Below, one piece after another: positions 9,965 through 20,492 of a stretch of DNA of 64,000 nucleotides. The stretch covers positions 62,001 to 126,000 of the forward strand of contig CALNHX010001940.1 of assembly GCA_940337035.1 (NCBI GenBank). Direction: 5' to 3'. The stretch is from Agriotes lineatus. Its lineage: Eukaryota; Arthropoda; Insecta; Coleoptera; Elateridae. Position 1 is the stretch's first letter. Every line of letters starts with the position of its first letter. Under the pieces are notes generated by a model, which ran no database searches, had not been told where the DNA came from, and was given only the letters and a program-made list of their open reading frames with translations. The translations under genes and the position numbers were made by a program.

Positions 9965-11395
9965 TCACACGAATGGAACACGTTTCTTCGTCAGGCGAGT
10001 GAGTGGTTCTACAACCGTCGAAAAGTTTGGTACAAAGCGTCTGTACCACGACGCCATACCTAAAAAGGACCTCACTTCAGTTACTGGCGTAGGCACAGGA
10101 ATATTCACGATCGCATCAACTTTACTCGGATCCACGCGCAATCCATCTCGATCCACGACATAACCTAAATAGCGTAACTCCGAACGACAAAATTGACATT
10201 TAGCCTTACTAACGGTTAACCCCGTAGCACGAAGGCAATCAAAGACTTCACCTAAAATACGAAGATGAGTTTCGAAGTCGGAACTGACAATAACGATATC
10301 GTCCAAATAGACCAAAACATGCGGTTCTAAATCTGCACCAAGGGCTCGATCAATCAGCCTCTGCCAAGTCGCAGCCGCATTAGTTAATCCATAGGGCATC
10401 CGTTTGAACTGGAACAAACCTCTCCCCGGGACTGTAAAAGCTGTAAATTCCCTAGAACGCTCACTCATAGGAACTTGCCAATATGCCGACTTAATATCTA
10501 GCGAACTAAGAAACTTCGCGTCTCGAAGGCGATTCAAAATCGTTTCTATGAAGGGAAGGGGATAAGAGTCCTTACGAGTCACAGCATTCAACTTACGATA
10601 GTCCACGCAAAAACGATGAGTTCCATCCTTTTTGGGCACCAACAAGATGGGTGAACTCCAAGCGCTCTTAGAAGGCTCTACGATATCATCCTCTAACATC
10701 TTACGCAGTTCTTCATCTATAATACGTTGTTTATAAGGCGAGACCGGGTAATAACGTTGCTTGATGGGAGGCGAATCAGCTACAATATCATGTTCAGTCA
10801 CGGTGGTACTTCCCAAACCTTCACTTAACGGAACGAATTTCTCATCCAATAACGCTTTTAACTCACTATGTTGTGCCGAGGTCAAACAATATTCATCTTG
10901 AATAGCAGACACAACAGGCAATTCAGAATTCGAAGAAAAATGCCAAACGTTACGCTTGAGATCAGGAACAATTCCCATGGCAATCCAAAAATCGGTACCT
11001 AATATAAGTTCTGCTGAAATATCAGGAACAATCAACACTGTGATAACACTCAACTTTCCCATTAAACAAAAAGGAGTTGCAATACTTCCTATACATTCAC
11101 ACGATTTCCCGTTAGCGACATGACACTTTTGGACGAAATTCCTGTCTAATTTAAGGCCTAAATTAATCAAAGTTTGATAGCCACGCTGTCCAGCGATAGT
11201 GGACGACGCGCCCGAATCCAACAATCCTAGAATAGGGACACCAAACACAGACACTTCCAAATAAGGTCTCTGGTCAGTTTCACTATGTGCTATAATATAA
11301 TCCAAAATAACTTTATAAGGGTTTCCACGAGTCGAATTGGTCGAAGACGAAGAGACTTGAGAGATTGTTCGACCAGGTAACCTCTCTGCAACTAG
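9965..11395 (-). CDS. pol: Pol, 5' part: aspartic protease and reverse transcriptase, ending at a premature TGA
   Basis: The frame is entered by a -1 shift at 11401-11395 and has no ATG of its own near the start, as expected for a Gag-Pol fusion. Protease: LGLLDSGASSTIAG (DSGA active site) about 60 codons in. Reverse transcriptase: WSSPILLVPKKDGTHRFCVD, then LDIKSAYWQV, FQFKRMPYGLTNA, and the catalytic YLDD (encoded at 10309-10298), followed by LGYVVDRDGL and FLGMASWYRRF. The frame stops at TGA 9967-9965, at the junction to RNase H; the codon sits where Ty3/Gypsy proteins usually have a tryptophan (PF[VT]W-type block). This is a single nonsense change, so the copy is probably defective or dependent on readthrough. 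Function in the family: Gag-Pol processing and cDNA synthesis in cytoplasmic particles. Confidence 0.92.
   Translation of the reverse strand, partial: LVAERLPGRTISQVSSSSTNSTRGNPYKVILDYIIAHSETDQRPYLEVSVFGVPILGLLDSGASSTIAGQRGYQTLINLGLKLDRNFVQKCHVANGKSCECIGSIATPFCLMGKLSVITVLIVPDISAELILGTDFWIAMGIVPDLKRNVWHFSSNSELPVVSAIQDEYCLTSAQHSELKALLDEKFVPLSEGLGSTTVTEHDIVADSPPIKQRYYPVSPYKQRIIDEELRKMLEDDIVEPSKSAWSSPILLVPKKDGTHRFCVDYRKLNAVTRKDSYPLPFIETILNRLRDAKFLSSLDIKSAYWQVPMSERSREFTAFTVPGRGLFQFKRMPYGLTNAAATWQRLIDRALGADLEPHVLVYLDDIVIVSSDFETHLRILGEVFDCLRATGLTVSKAKCQFCRSELRYLGYVVDRDGLRVDPSKVDAIVNIPVPTPVTEVRSFLGMASWYRRFVPNFSTVVEPLTRLTKKRVPFV
11339..11386 (-). promoter_or_regulatory. Predicted H-type pseudoknot downstream of the gag-pol slip site
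   Basis: In the element's RNA sense: stem 1 GAGAGGTT (11386-11379) pairs with AATCTCTC (11366-11359), 8 bp with one G-U. Stem 2 GGTCGAA (11374-11368) pairs with TTCGACC (11345-11339), 7 bp perfect. The order S1-S2-S1'-S2' with loops of 4, 1 and 13 nt is the classic H-type pseudoknot. The spacer from the slip heptamer is 8 nt, inside the usual 5-9 nt range. Found by hand; no folding energy was calculated. Confidence 0.65.
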
Positions 11396-12762
11396 TTTTT
11401 TGGAGGCGATTTATTTGACGATGGCGTCGGTTTGTTCGACGTTGAAGAACGAGAACAACTAGGGCAAGTACGAGAGGTCACATCTGGCCTATGACACCTA
11501 AAACACTTCTTCCGAAGAGGCAAAGGACAATTTCTATAAGAATGGCCCGATTTCGAACAATTCCAACAATTAAACTGAGGTGCATTAGACGATACAGGAT
11601 GAACCTCATAAACTTGTTCCTTTCTAATAGGAGTAGATGCCCTCCAAGCTAAGTCCGGTTCTAACATAGGTTCCGCACGAGGTCGAGGGTCGAAACGTCT
11701 ATCGCGAGTTTCAGCCTGTTCGAGACGTTCCAAAGTTGAATTCAATTCTTCAAATGAATTTGGGGGTGCGAAAAGTAAATGTCGAGAATACGAAGGTCGT
11801 AGATTATTTACGATTGTTGTCAGCTGTTCAGCCATTGGGGGTACTACACTTAAACGGTGAAACAAGTTCCGCATAGCAGCTACATACAACATCGGCCTTT
11901 CCCCACTACCCTGCAAACGTTCCTCAATTTCCCGAAGTAACTTCTTATCATAATCGGCAAGCAGGAACATACGTCTCAAACGAGCCACTAAGCTATCCCA
12001 ATCGTGAACATCTTCACGGACCGACCGATACCAACATAACGCATCACCCCTAAACAAATCGATTGCAGATGCAAACAGTTGCGAGGTCGAAACGTTGCGA
12101 GCCACGCGCATCTCCTCAACACGCTCCAAGAAGGAATTTACCGAAGAAGTCGAACGTCCATCAAAAGTCAGATTCCAGCGAGAGACAGGTACATACTTAA
12201 TCGAAGGACGAGAAAATGATTGATCATCGGTGTCATCATCGGACGACTCAGAAGTACTAACCGCATTAGCGTTGACCGATTGTCGAATAGGCGTACTAGT
12301 CGAAGGTACCAACAACGCAGCCATCGAGGGTCGACGAGCACCCTTCTTAATAGCTCTCTCAATTTCTGCCTTAACCGTGCACGCTCTCAACTTAAGTGCA
12401 TTCAACTCAACCGTTTCCGCGTCAGCATCAGGCGTAACGCGATCCAAGCGCCGTAACAAATGCATCATCAGAGCCGACATACGTCGAAACGTCGTAGAAG
12501 AAGTGTCCCCTGAAAAATTTGCAATAGCGGATTCCAATTCCACCAGACCACGTTCAATCGCTACTCTATCCGTCGCGAAATCGACTGTATACTCAGGAAC
12601 CGAAAGAGTTCTATCGGCCTTATTCTTCAATAAGTTGCGCAACGATTGTCGCATAACATCAACCGTACCGCTAGGCAACCCAAAACTAGTCAATTCATAT
12701 TTGAGTTCATCTTCATGAAGACGACCTACCTCATTCTTCCATACCCCTCGTAAACGCGCCAT
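11392..12762 (-). CDS. gag: Gag polyprotein
   Basis: 456 codons from ATG 12762-12760, which has a good context (AACATGG), to TAG 11394-11392. A longer frame upstream to 12807 lacks an ATG, so I chose this start. Residues about 10-50 form a helix-turn-helix-like SAP-type block (LHEDELKYELTSFGLPSG). About 200-330 is the retrotransposon capsid region (WNLTFDGR, FLERVEEM, ALCWYRSV, WDSLVARLRRMF, LHRLS-like block). A CCHC zinc knuckle CWNCSKSGHSYRNC lies near residue 399, followed by a second Cys-rich knuckle starting CFRCHRPD and a Ser/Pro/Lys tail. Gag assembles the particle and packages element RNA. No frame lesion is seen. Its stop overlaps the frameshift signal, so most product would be Gag and a minority Gag-Pol. 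Confidence 0.92.
   Translation of the reverse strand: MARLRGVWKNEVGRLHEDELKYELTSFGLPSGTVDVMRQSLRNLLKNKADRTLSVPEYTVDFATDRVAIERGLVELESAIANFSGDTSSTTFRRMSALMMHLLRRLDRVTPDADAETVELNALKLRACTVKAEIERAIKKGARRPSMAALLVPSTSTPIRQSVNANAVSTSESSDDDTDDQSFSRPSIKYVPVSRWNLTFDGRSTSSVNSFLERVEEMRVARNVSTSQLFASAIDLFRGDALCWYRSVREDVHDWDSLVARLRRMFLLADYDKKLLREIEERLQGSGERPMLYVAAMRNLFHRLSVVPPMAEQLTTIVNNLRPSYSRHLLFAPPNSFEELNSTLERLEQAETRDRRFDPRPRAEPMLEPDLAWRASTPIRKEQVYEVHPVSSNAPQFNCWNCSKSGHSYRNCPLPLRKKCFRCHRPDVTSRTCPSCSRSSTSNKPTPSSNKSPPKN
11395..11401 (-). promoter_or_regulatory. -1 ribosomal frameshift slip site AAAAAAC at the gag stop
   Basis: The gag frame reads CCA AAA AAC TAG, so the heptamer A AAA AAC is in the correct X XXY YYZ register. 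A tandem -1 slip gives AAA AAA CTA, which is exactly the pol frame (the distance from 11395 to known pol codons is a multiple of three). The gag TAG follows immediately (11394-11392). Confidence 0.85.
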
Positions 12763-13190
12763 GTTAATCGTACTAGTACAACCCACAATGTAAGAAATAT
12801 CACACAAGGCTAAATATTCAAAGCACTACTAGTTAGTGTTCAATTATCAATATTAAAATGTCAAAACTCAAACTTCCATACCTCAAATATCAAAAATCCT
12901 CAATCCTCCATACTTCTATCATCAAATTCAAATATCAAATATCAAAGAACGAGTTCGCAAACTTAGGGTGCAGTCCGATTCACGAGCATCCAATTGGTTC
13001 TAATACAAAAATTCAAATTACAAAATAACCAATGGTTCAAAACGAAAATCCAATACCACGAAACCCCACGAACAAACGTCCAGTTATCCGAACCAACTAT
13101 CCTGCTTCGGATAATTCAAAATCGAATAACAAAACTTCGAACTAAATTCTGTGCCAACAACAAGGTACCAAGGCACCTTTGCAAAAACAA
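12763..13190 (-). other. 5' leader of the retrotransposon RNA
   Basis: About 430 bp between the primer binding site and the gag ATG. It is AT-rich with many short TCAAATAT-like repeats and no long frame. By position it would hold the packaging signal, but none can be shown from sequence alone. Confidence 0.6.
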
Positions 13191-13210
13191 GCCCCTGCGT
13201 TGGGCGTCAA
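13191..13210 (-). other. Primer binding site, tRNA-Lys-like
   Basis: On the minus strand, just inside the 5' LTR, is TTGACGCCCAACGCAGGGGC. The core GCCCAACG plus GGGGC resembles the tRNA-Lys-type primer sites of insect Gypsy elements (TGGCGCCCAACG...), with two mismatches near the tRNA 3' end. Position is right; tRNA identity is inference. Confidence 0.5.
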
Positions 13211-13211
13211 T

Positions 13212-15267
13212 TGCTACCCCCTTTAACTACTATACGACACAACAAATAACGGCCAACAATGCGTTACAACAAAATGCCCCTCTGCGCTACTACTGCTCCA
13301 GAACCTCTGCCACCAAATAGGGGTAGCTAGGGAGTTTACGCTCGCGACCGCTCAGCCGCAGATAGGGAGGGTTCGAAAGTACGAATTACCTGTGATTCCA
13401 GGATCCTAGGGCGCCACGCCGTTGCAGCTCGTATTAATACTCCCCGTTGGAACGTGTAACGGCGAACCTAAAGTGCTTATTAAAGAAACCAGAGATTCGA
13501 CGCAGTAGCAATTAAAAGACAGGGTACATATTTACACATATAATACCAACAATGGGTTCAATACATTCGACACAATATACATGAGGTTTAAGATCAGATT
13601 TGTAAACCAAAGACAAATGAAATTTAAAGCCCTATTTAGAATTTACTTATTAACTTCAATTGTAGTCAAACGCAACTATTGAAAATAAATTGCTGCCAAA
13701 GTGGCAACAAAGGCACAACAATTCGGCCGCATCCTGTGAGGCAGGGTACGCCGAAACTAGAGCTATGCAAGCAAAAAGGCTAACTAAAACCCCGAATGTT
13801 AGCTTATGGTTTTAGGGTTACGTCAAGATTTCTAAGGGTTGAAGCCCGCTGTTACGGTTGTATGATCATACAGGCGCTGCGGTTTCTATGTCAAACACAT
13901 CATGTTATCATAATGACCACTTAAAGCAATGGCTTGAATTATGCTCCTGATAAAGCTCAAATACAAATTATAAGGCTACCGTGAACGGCTCTTTAGCCAC
14001 AATCTACCCTCAATAATGACAAGTTAACAAATTAACCTCTGCAATAAAGTTAATAAATTACATACAAATACAGCTAACCCGTAATCTATGAAAGCTAATC
14101 TGTCTTAAGCTAAATTTACAACATAACTGAATGGTTTATGACGTTACACAAACCTGATCGTAGCAAATAACTCGTTAAACCAAAAATATCTAGCTGTTCT
14201 GTCTTAAGATAGTTCAACAACATAACTGAATGTTTTATTAGGTTACAACTAAAACAAAGCAAATGAAATGCAACCGCAACGAGTTGCAAAGAAAACGAAG
14301 TGGCACTGATCGCAGTTTAATTAATTTAAATTAATGAAAATGACGGGACATTGTCCTCGTGAGCATTTCCCCAAATAAAACCCATAAATATTTTCTACGT
14401 TGACAAAGCATAATAGCTGCATTTCAATTCATGGCAGCAACGACGCAATTAATGAACAGAAATACAATTGACAAGAAATCGTACAACACCTGGTTCGATG
14501 GTTCTTCAAACCTCCAGCGGAGAATTAAATGGAGTCCCTTTGGGTGGAAGGCTCCAATCGGCAGAGACCTGCAGGTGAATTGCTCAGCCTGGCCCCCAGA
14601 GATCCGCACGGTGGGACAAACACGTGGTTTTAACCTCACCAAGAAAACATTGCACAAATTCGAGACAACATCAAGCAGGTTTCAGCGAGGTCGCTGCTAA
14701 AATCTGGTCCAGCAGAAAAGAAGTAGAAGTCGAAGTAGAAGAAGTCCCCTGTGTAGGAACGTCCAAATTAGAAATTTGCACTTAAAATGAACAAGATTAC
14801 ATACCAAGGATTAAACAGAATTTCGCACACAAGCATCTAGCGTTATGATCCCTGAGGACTTCTGCACAAACTACATTTCCCAGAAATGGGCGAGCATCGG
14901 CCAAAAACTCAACAATTAGCACAAGACGAAGCGGGTACAATTACATCCCATAATGGACGCCAAACCAAGTCGATTCAATTGTTTGCCAAAAATCGATAAA
15001 CGTTAACATGGCCTCCAGCAACTAGCCAATCCGAGAATTTCTTACGTCAAAATTGACGAATCGGATCGATCTCAAGGATCGTACACTAGCGACTAAAATG
15101 AACAAGGTTCGATTCAAAAATCGTTACATTGCGCGCCACCTCTCTCAAGATGCGAGAGCTTGAGGACCGAAATCTACAATGACATTACAGGCAACTCGGT
15201 TAACCGAGCACTAAGTATTGCCTAAAATCAGGCGCTCGAAGCTACTTAAAAAAATTGGAATGTAACA
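13212..15267 (-). repeat. 5' LTR (2056 bp)
   Basis: Direct copy of 4624-6696. The inner edge reads TGCTACCCCC (one change from TGTTAC) and the outer edge ends GTAACA at 15267, after which satellite DNA begins at once. It has a 4 bp insertion (TCCC) near 14745 and lacks the 21 bp insertion of the other copy. It would carry the element promoter; no clear TATA box was found on the minus strand. Confidence 0.93.
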
Positions 15268-16451
15268 TGTTCCATATGTCCCTAACGTCCCAGACGTCCT
15301 AAATGTCCCATATGTCCTTAACGTCCCAGACGTCCCAGCTGTCCCGTATGCCCCTAACGTCCTAGACGTCCCAGACGTTCTAGATGTCCCATATGTCCCT
15401 AACGTCCCAGACGTCCTAGATGCCCTATATGTCCGTAACGTCCCAGACGTCTTAGATGTCCCATATGTCCTTAACGTCCTAGACGTCCCAGATGTCCCAT
15501 ATTTCCCTAACGTCCCAGACGTTCTAGATGTCCCATATGTCCTTAACGTCCCAGACGTCCCAGCTGTCCCGTATGTCCCTAACGTCCTAGACGTCCCAGA
15601 CGTTCTAGATGTCCCACATGTCCCTAACGTCCCACACGTCCTAGATGTCCTATATGTCCCTAACGTCCCAGACGTCCCAGACGTCCCAGATGTCCCATTT
15701 GTCCGATATATCCCTAATGTCCCAGGCGTCCTAAATGTCCCATATGTCCTTAACGTCCCAGACCTCCCAGACGTCCTAGATGTCCCATATGTCCTTAACG
15801 TCCCAGACGTTTTAGATGTCCCATATGTCCCTAACGTCCCAGACGTCCCAGATGTCTCATATGTCCCATATGTCCTTAACGTCCCAGACCTCCCAGACGT
15901 CCTAGATGTCCCATATGTCCTTAACGTCCCAGACGTTTTAGACGTCCCATATGTCCCTAACGTCCCAGACGTCCCAGATGTCCCATATGTCCCTAATGTC
16001 CCAGGCGTCCTAAATGTCCCATATGTCATTAACGTCCCAGACGTCCCAGACGTCCTAGATGTCCCATATGTCCCTAACGTCCCAGACGTCCTAGATGCCC
16101 TATATGTCCGTAACGTCCCAAACGTCTCAGATGTCTCATATGTCCTTAACGTCCTAGACGTCCCAGATGTCCCATATTTCCCTAACGTCCCAGACGTTCT
16201 AGATGTCCCATATGTCCTTAACGTCCCAGACGTCCCAGCTGTCCCGTATGTCCCTAACGTCCTAGACGTCCCAGACGTTCTAGATGTCCCACATGTCCCT
16301 AACGTCCCAGACGTCCTAGATGTCCTATCTGTCCCTCACTTCCCAGACGTCCCAGTTGTCCCAGATGTCCCATATGTCCGATATGTCCCTAATGTCCCAG
16401 GCGTCCTAAATGTCCCATATGTCCTTAACGTCCCAGACTTCCCGGACGTCC

Positions 16452-19400
16452 TAGATGTCCCATATGTCCTTAACGTCCCAGACGTTTTAAATGTCCCATA
16501 TGTCCCTAACGTCCCAGGCGTCCCAGATGTCCCATATGTCCCATATTTCCCTAACGTCCCAGACGTTCTAGATGTCCCATATGTCCTTAAAGTCCGAGAC
16601 GTCCCAGCTGTCCCGTATGTCCCTAACGTCCTAGACGTCCCAGACGTTCTAGATGTCCCACAAGTCCCTAACGTCCCAGACGTCCTAGATGTCCTATATG
16701 TCCCTAACGTCCCAGACGTCCCAGACGTCCCAGATGTCCCATATGTCCGATATGTCCCTAATGTCCCAGGCGTCCTAAATGTCCCATATGTCCTTAACGT
16801 CTCAGACTTCCCAGACGTCCTAGATGTCCCATATGTCCTTAACGTCCCAGACGTTTTAGATGTTCCATATGTCTCTAACGTCCCAGACGTATTAAATGTC
16901 TCATATGTCCCTAACGTCCCAGACGTTTCAGCTGTCCCGTATGTCCCCAACGTCCCAGACGTCCCAGACGTCCTAGATGTCCCATATGTCATTAACGTCC
17001 CAGATGTCCCATATGTTCCAAACGTCCCAGACGTCCCAGATGTCCCATATGTCCCATATGACCCTAATGTCATAGGCGTCCCAGATGTCCCATATGTCCC
17101 ATATGTCCCTAATGTTCCAGGCGTCCTAAATGTCCCATATGTCGTGAACGTCCCAAACGTCCCAGACGTCCTAGATGTCCCATATGTCTTTAACGTCCCA
17201 GACGTCCTAGATGTCCCATATGTCCCATGTGTCCCTAATGTCCCAGGCGTCCCAGATGTCCCATATGTCCCATAAGTCCTTAATGCCTCAAGCGTCCTAA
17301 ATGTCCCATATGTCCCTAACGTCCCAGACGTCACAGATGTCCCATATGTCCCATATGTCCTTAATGTCCCAGGCGTCCTAGATGTCCCATATGTCTTATA
17401 TGTCCCTAATGTCCCAGGCGTCCTAAATGTCCCAGACGTCCCAGACGTCCTAGATGTCCCATATGTCCCATACGTCCCTAATGTCCCAGGCGTCCCAGAT
17501 GTCCCATATGTCCCTAATGTCCCAGGCGTCCTAGATGTTCCATACGTCCCTAATGTCCCAGACGTCCTAAATGTTCCATATGTCCCTAATGTCCCAGACG
17601 TCCTAAATGTCCCATATGTCCCTAACGTCCCAGACGTCCCAGCTGTCCCGTATGTGACTAACGTCCTAGACGTCCCATATGTCCCATATGTCCTTAATGT
17701 GCCAAACGTCCCAGATGTCCCATATGTCCTTAATGTCCCAGGCGTCCTAAATGTCCCGTATGTCCCTAATGTCCCAGGCGTCCCAGACGTCCCATATGTC
17801 CCATATGTCCTTAATGTGCCAAACGTACCAGATGTCCCATATGTCCCTAATGTCCCAGGCGTCCTGAATGTCCCATATGTCCCTAACGTCCCAGACATAC
17901 TAAATCCCCCATATATCCTTAACGTTCCAGACGTCCTAGCTGTCCCGTATGTCCCTAGCTTCCCAGAAGTCCCAAAAGTTCTAGATGTCCCATATGTCCT
18001 TAACGTCCCAGACGTTTTAAATGTCCCATATGTCCCTAACGTCCCAGGCGTCCCAGATGTCCCATATGTCCCATATTTCCCTAACGTCCCAGACGTTCTA
18101 GATGTCCCATATGTCCTTAAAGTCCGAGACGTCCCAGCTGTCCCGTATGTCCCTAACGTCCTAGACGTCCCAGACGTTCTAGATGTCCCACAAGTCCCTA
18201 ACGTCCCAGACGTCCTAGATGTCCTATATGTCCCTAACGTCCCAGACGTCCCAGACGTCCCAGATGTCCCATATGTCCGATATGTCCCTAATGTCCCAGG
18301 CGTCCTAAATGTCCCATATGTCCTTAACGTCCCAGACTTCCCAGACGTCCTAGATGTCCCATATGTCCTTAACGTCCCAGACGTTTTAGATGTTCCATAT
18401 GTCTCTAACGTCCCAGACGTATTAAATGTCTCATATGTCCCTAACGTCCCAGACGTTTCAGCTGTCCCGTATGTCCCCAACGTCCCAGACGTCCCAGACG
18501 TCCTAGATGTCCCATATGTCATTAACGTCCCAGATGTCCCATATGTTCCAAACGTCCCAGACGTCCCAGATGTCCCATATGTCCCATATGACCCTAATGT
18601 CATAGGCGTCCCAGATGTCCCATATGTCCCATATGTCCCTAATGTTCCAGGCGTCCTAAATGTCCCATATGTCGTGAACGTCCCAAACGTCCCAGACGTC
18701 CTAGATGTCCCATATGTCTTTAACGTCCCAGACGTCCTAGATGTCCCATATGTCCCATGTGTCCCTAATGTCCCAGGCGTCCCAGATGTCCCATATGTCC
18801 CATAAGTCCTTAATGCCTCAAGCGTCCTAAATGTCCCATATGTCCCTAACGTCCCAGACGTCACAGATGTCCCATATGTCCCATATGTCCTTAATGTCCC
18901 AGGCGTCCTAGATGTCCCATATGTCTTATATGTCCCTAATGTCCCAGGCGTCCTAAATGTCCCAGACGTCCCAGACGTCCTAGATGTCCCATATGTCCCA
19001 TACGTCCCTAATGTCCCAGGCGTCCCAGATGTCCCATATGTCCCTAATGTCCCAGGCGTCCTAGATGTTCCATACGTCCCTAATGTCCCAGACGTCCTAA
19101 ATGTTCCATATGTCCCTAATGTCCCAGACGTCCTAAATGTCCCATATGTCCCTAACGTCCCAGACGTCCCAGCTGTCCCGTATGTGACTAACGTCCTAGA
19201 CGTCCCATATGTCCCATATGTCCTTAATGTGCCAAACGTCCCAGATGTCCCATATGTCCTTAATGTCCCAGGCGTCCTAAATGTCCCGTATGTCCCTAAT
19301 GTCCCAGGCGTCCCAGACGTCCCATATGTCCCATATGTCCTTAATGTGCCAAACGTACCAGATGTCACATATGTCCCTAATGTCCCAGGCGTCCTGAATG

Positions 19401-19511
19401 TCCCATATGTCCCTAACGTCCCAGACATACTAAATCCCCCATATATCCTTAACGTTCCAGACGTCCTAGCTGTCCCGTATGTCCCTAGCTTCCCAGAAGT
19501 CCCAAAAGTTC
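16452..19511. repeat. Higher-order repeat: 1530 bp unit in two tandem copies
   Basis: Copies 16452-17981 and 17982-19511 match at an exact offset of 1530 bp (170 monomers). I noticed only about three to five substitutions between them (for example near 16801 and 19367), so this duplication is recent. Each copy ends with the rare variant CTAGCTTCCCAGAAGTCCC. Confidence 0.88.
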
Positions 19512-20060
19512 TAGATGTCCCATATGTCCCTAACGACCCAGACGCCCTAGAGGTTTTATATATCCTTAACGTCCCAAACGTCCCAGACGTCCCAGGCGTC
19601 CCAGATGTCCTATATGTCCCATGTCTCTAATGTCCCAGGCGTCCTAAATGTCCCATATGTCCTTAACGTCCCAGACGTCCCAGACGTCCTAGATGTCCCA
19701 TATGTCAACATCCCAGACGTTTTAGATGTCCCATATGTCCCTAACGTCCCAGACGTCCCAGATGTCCCATATGTCCCATATGTCCCAAATGCCCCAGGCG
19801 TCCTAGATGTTCCATATGTCCCTAACGTCCCAGACGTCCTAAATGTCTCATATGTCCCTAACGTCCCAGACGTCCAAAATGTCCTAGATGCCCCATATGT
19901 CCTTAACGTCCCAGACGTCCCATATGTCCCATATGTCCCTAACGTCCCAGGCGTCCCAGATGTCCCATATGTCCCACACGTTCACAATGTCCCAGGCGTC
20001 CTAGATGTTCCATATGTCCCTAACGTCCCAGACGTCCTAAATGTCCCATATGTCCTTAAC

Positions 20061-20492
20061 GACCCAGACGTCCCAGCTGTCCCGTATGCACCTAACGTCC
20101 CAGACGTCTTAGATGTTTCATATGTCCCTAACGTCCCAGACGTCCTAAATGTCCCATATGTCCTTAACGTCCCAGACGTCCCAACTGTCCCGTATGCCCC
20201 TAACGTCCCAGACGTTCTAGATGTGCCATATGTCCCTAACGTCCCAGACGTCCTAAATGTCCCATTTGTTCTTAACGACCCAGACGTCCCAGCTGTCCCG
20301 TATGCACCTAACGTCCCAGACGTCTTAGATGTTTCATATGTCCCTAACGTCCCAGACGTCCTAAATGTCCCATATGTCCTTAACGTCCCAGACGTCCCAA
20401 CTGTCCCGTATGCCCCTAACGTCCCAGACGTTTTAGATGTCCCATATGTCCCTAACGTCCCAGACGTCCTAAATGTCCCATATGTCCTTAAC
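20061..20492. repeat. Higher-order repeat: 216 bp unit, two copies
   Basis: The rare monomer GACCCAGAC at 20061 and 20277 opens two nearly identical 216 bp blocks (24 monomers), each containing the unusual pair TATGCACC and TTAGATGTTTCATATG. Confidence 0.8.

Larger units (their letters stand above)
4624..15267 (-). mobile_element. Ty3/Gypsy LTR retrotransposon, nearly complete, 10.6 kb
   Basis: Two direct repeats of about 2.06 kb bound a 6.5 kb internal region. Read on the minus strand, the order is: 5' LTR (15267-13212), primer binding site, leader, gag, frameshift signal, pol (protease, reverse transcriptase, RNase H, integrase with GPY/F-type tail), a 1.5 kb 3' region without env, polypurine tract, 3' LTR (6696-4624). 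PR-RT-RH-IN order and the motifs place it in Metaviridae (Ty3/Gypsy). The LTRs end TG..CA-like (TGTTAC...GTAACA; TGC at the inner edge of one copy). By eye they differ by about 20 substitutions and two indels (21 bp and 4 bp), about 1%, so the insertion is young but not brand new. The only obvious coding lesion is one TGA in pol. The left flank is a PolB gene and the right flank is satellite DNA. Confidence 0.94.

Noticed and set aside
12994..13320. 108-codon plus-strand frame across the LTR edge
   Set aside because: It spans the primer binding site and LTR boundary on the antisense strand, so it is a chance frame.
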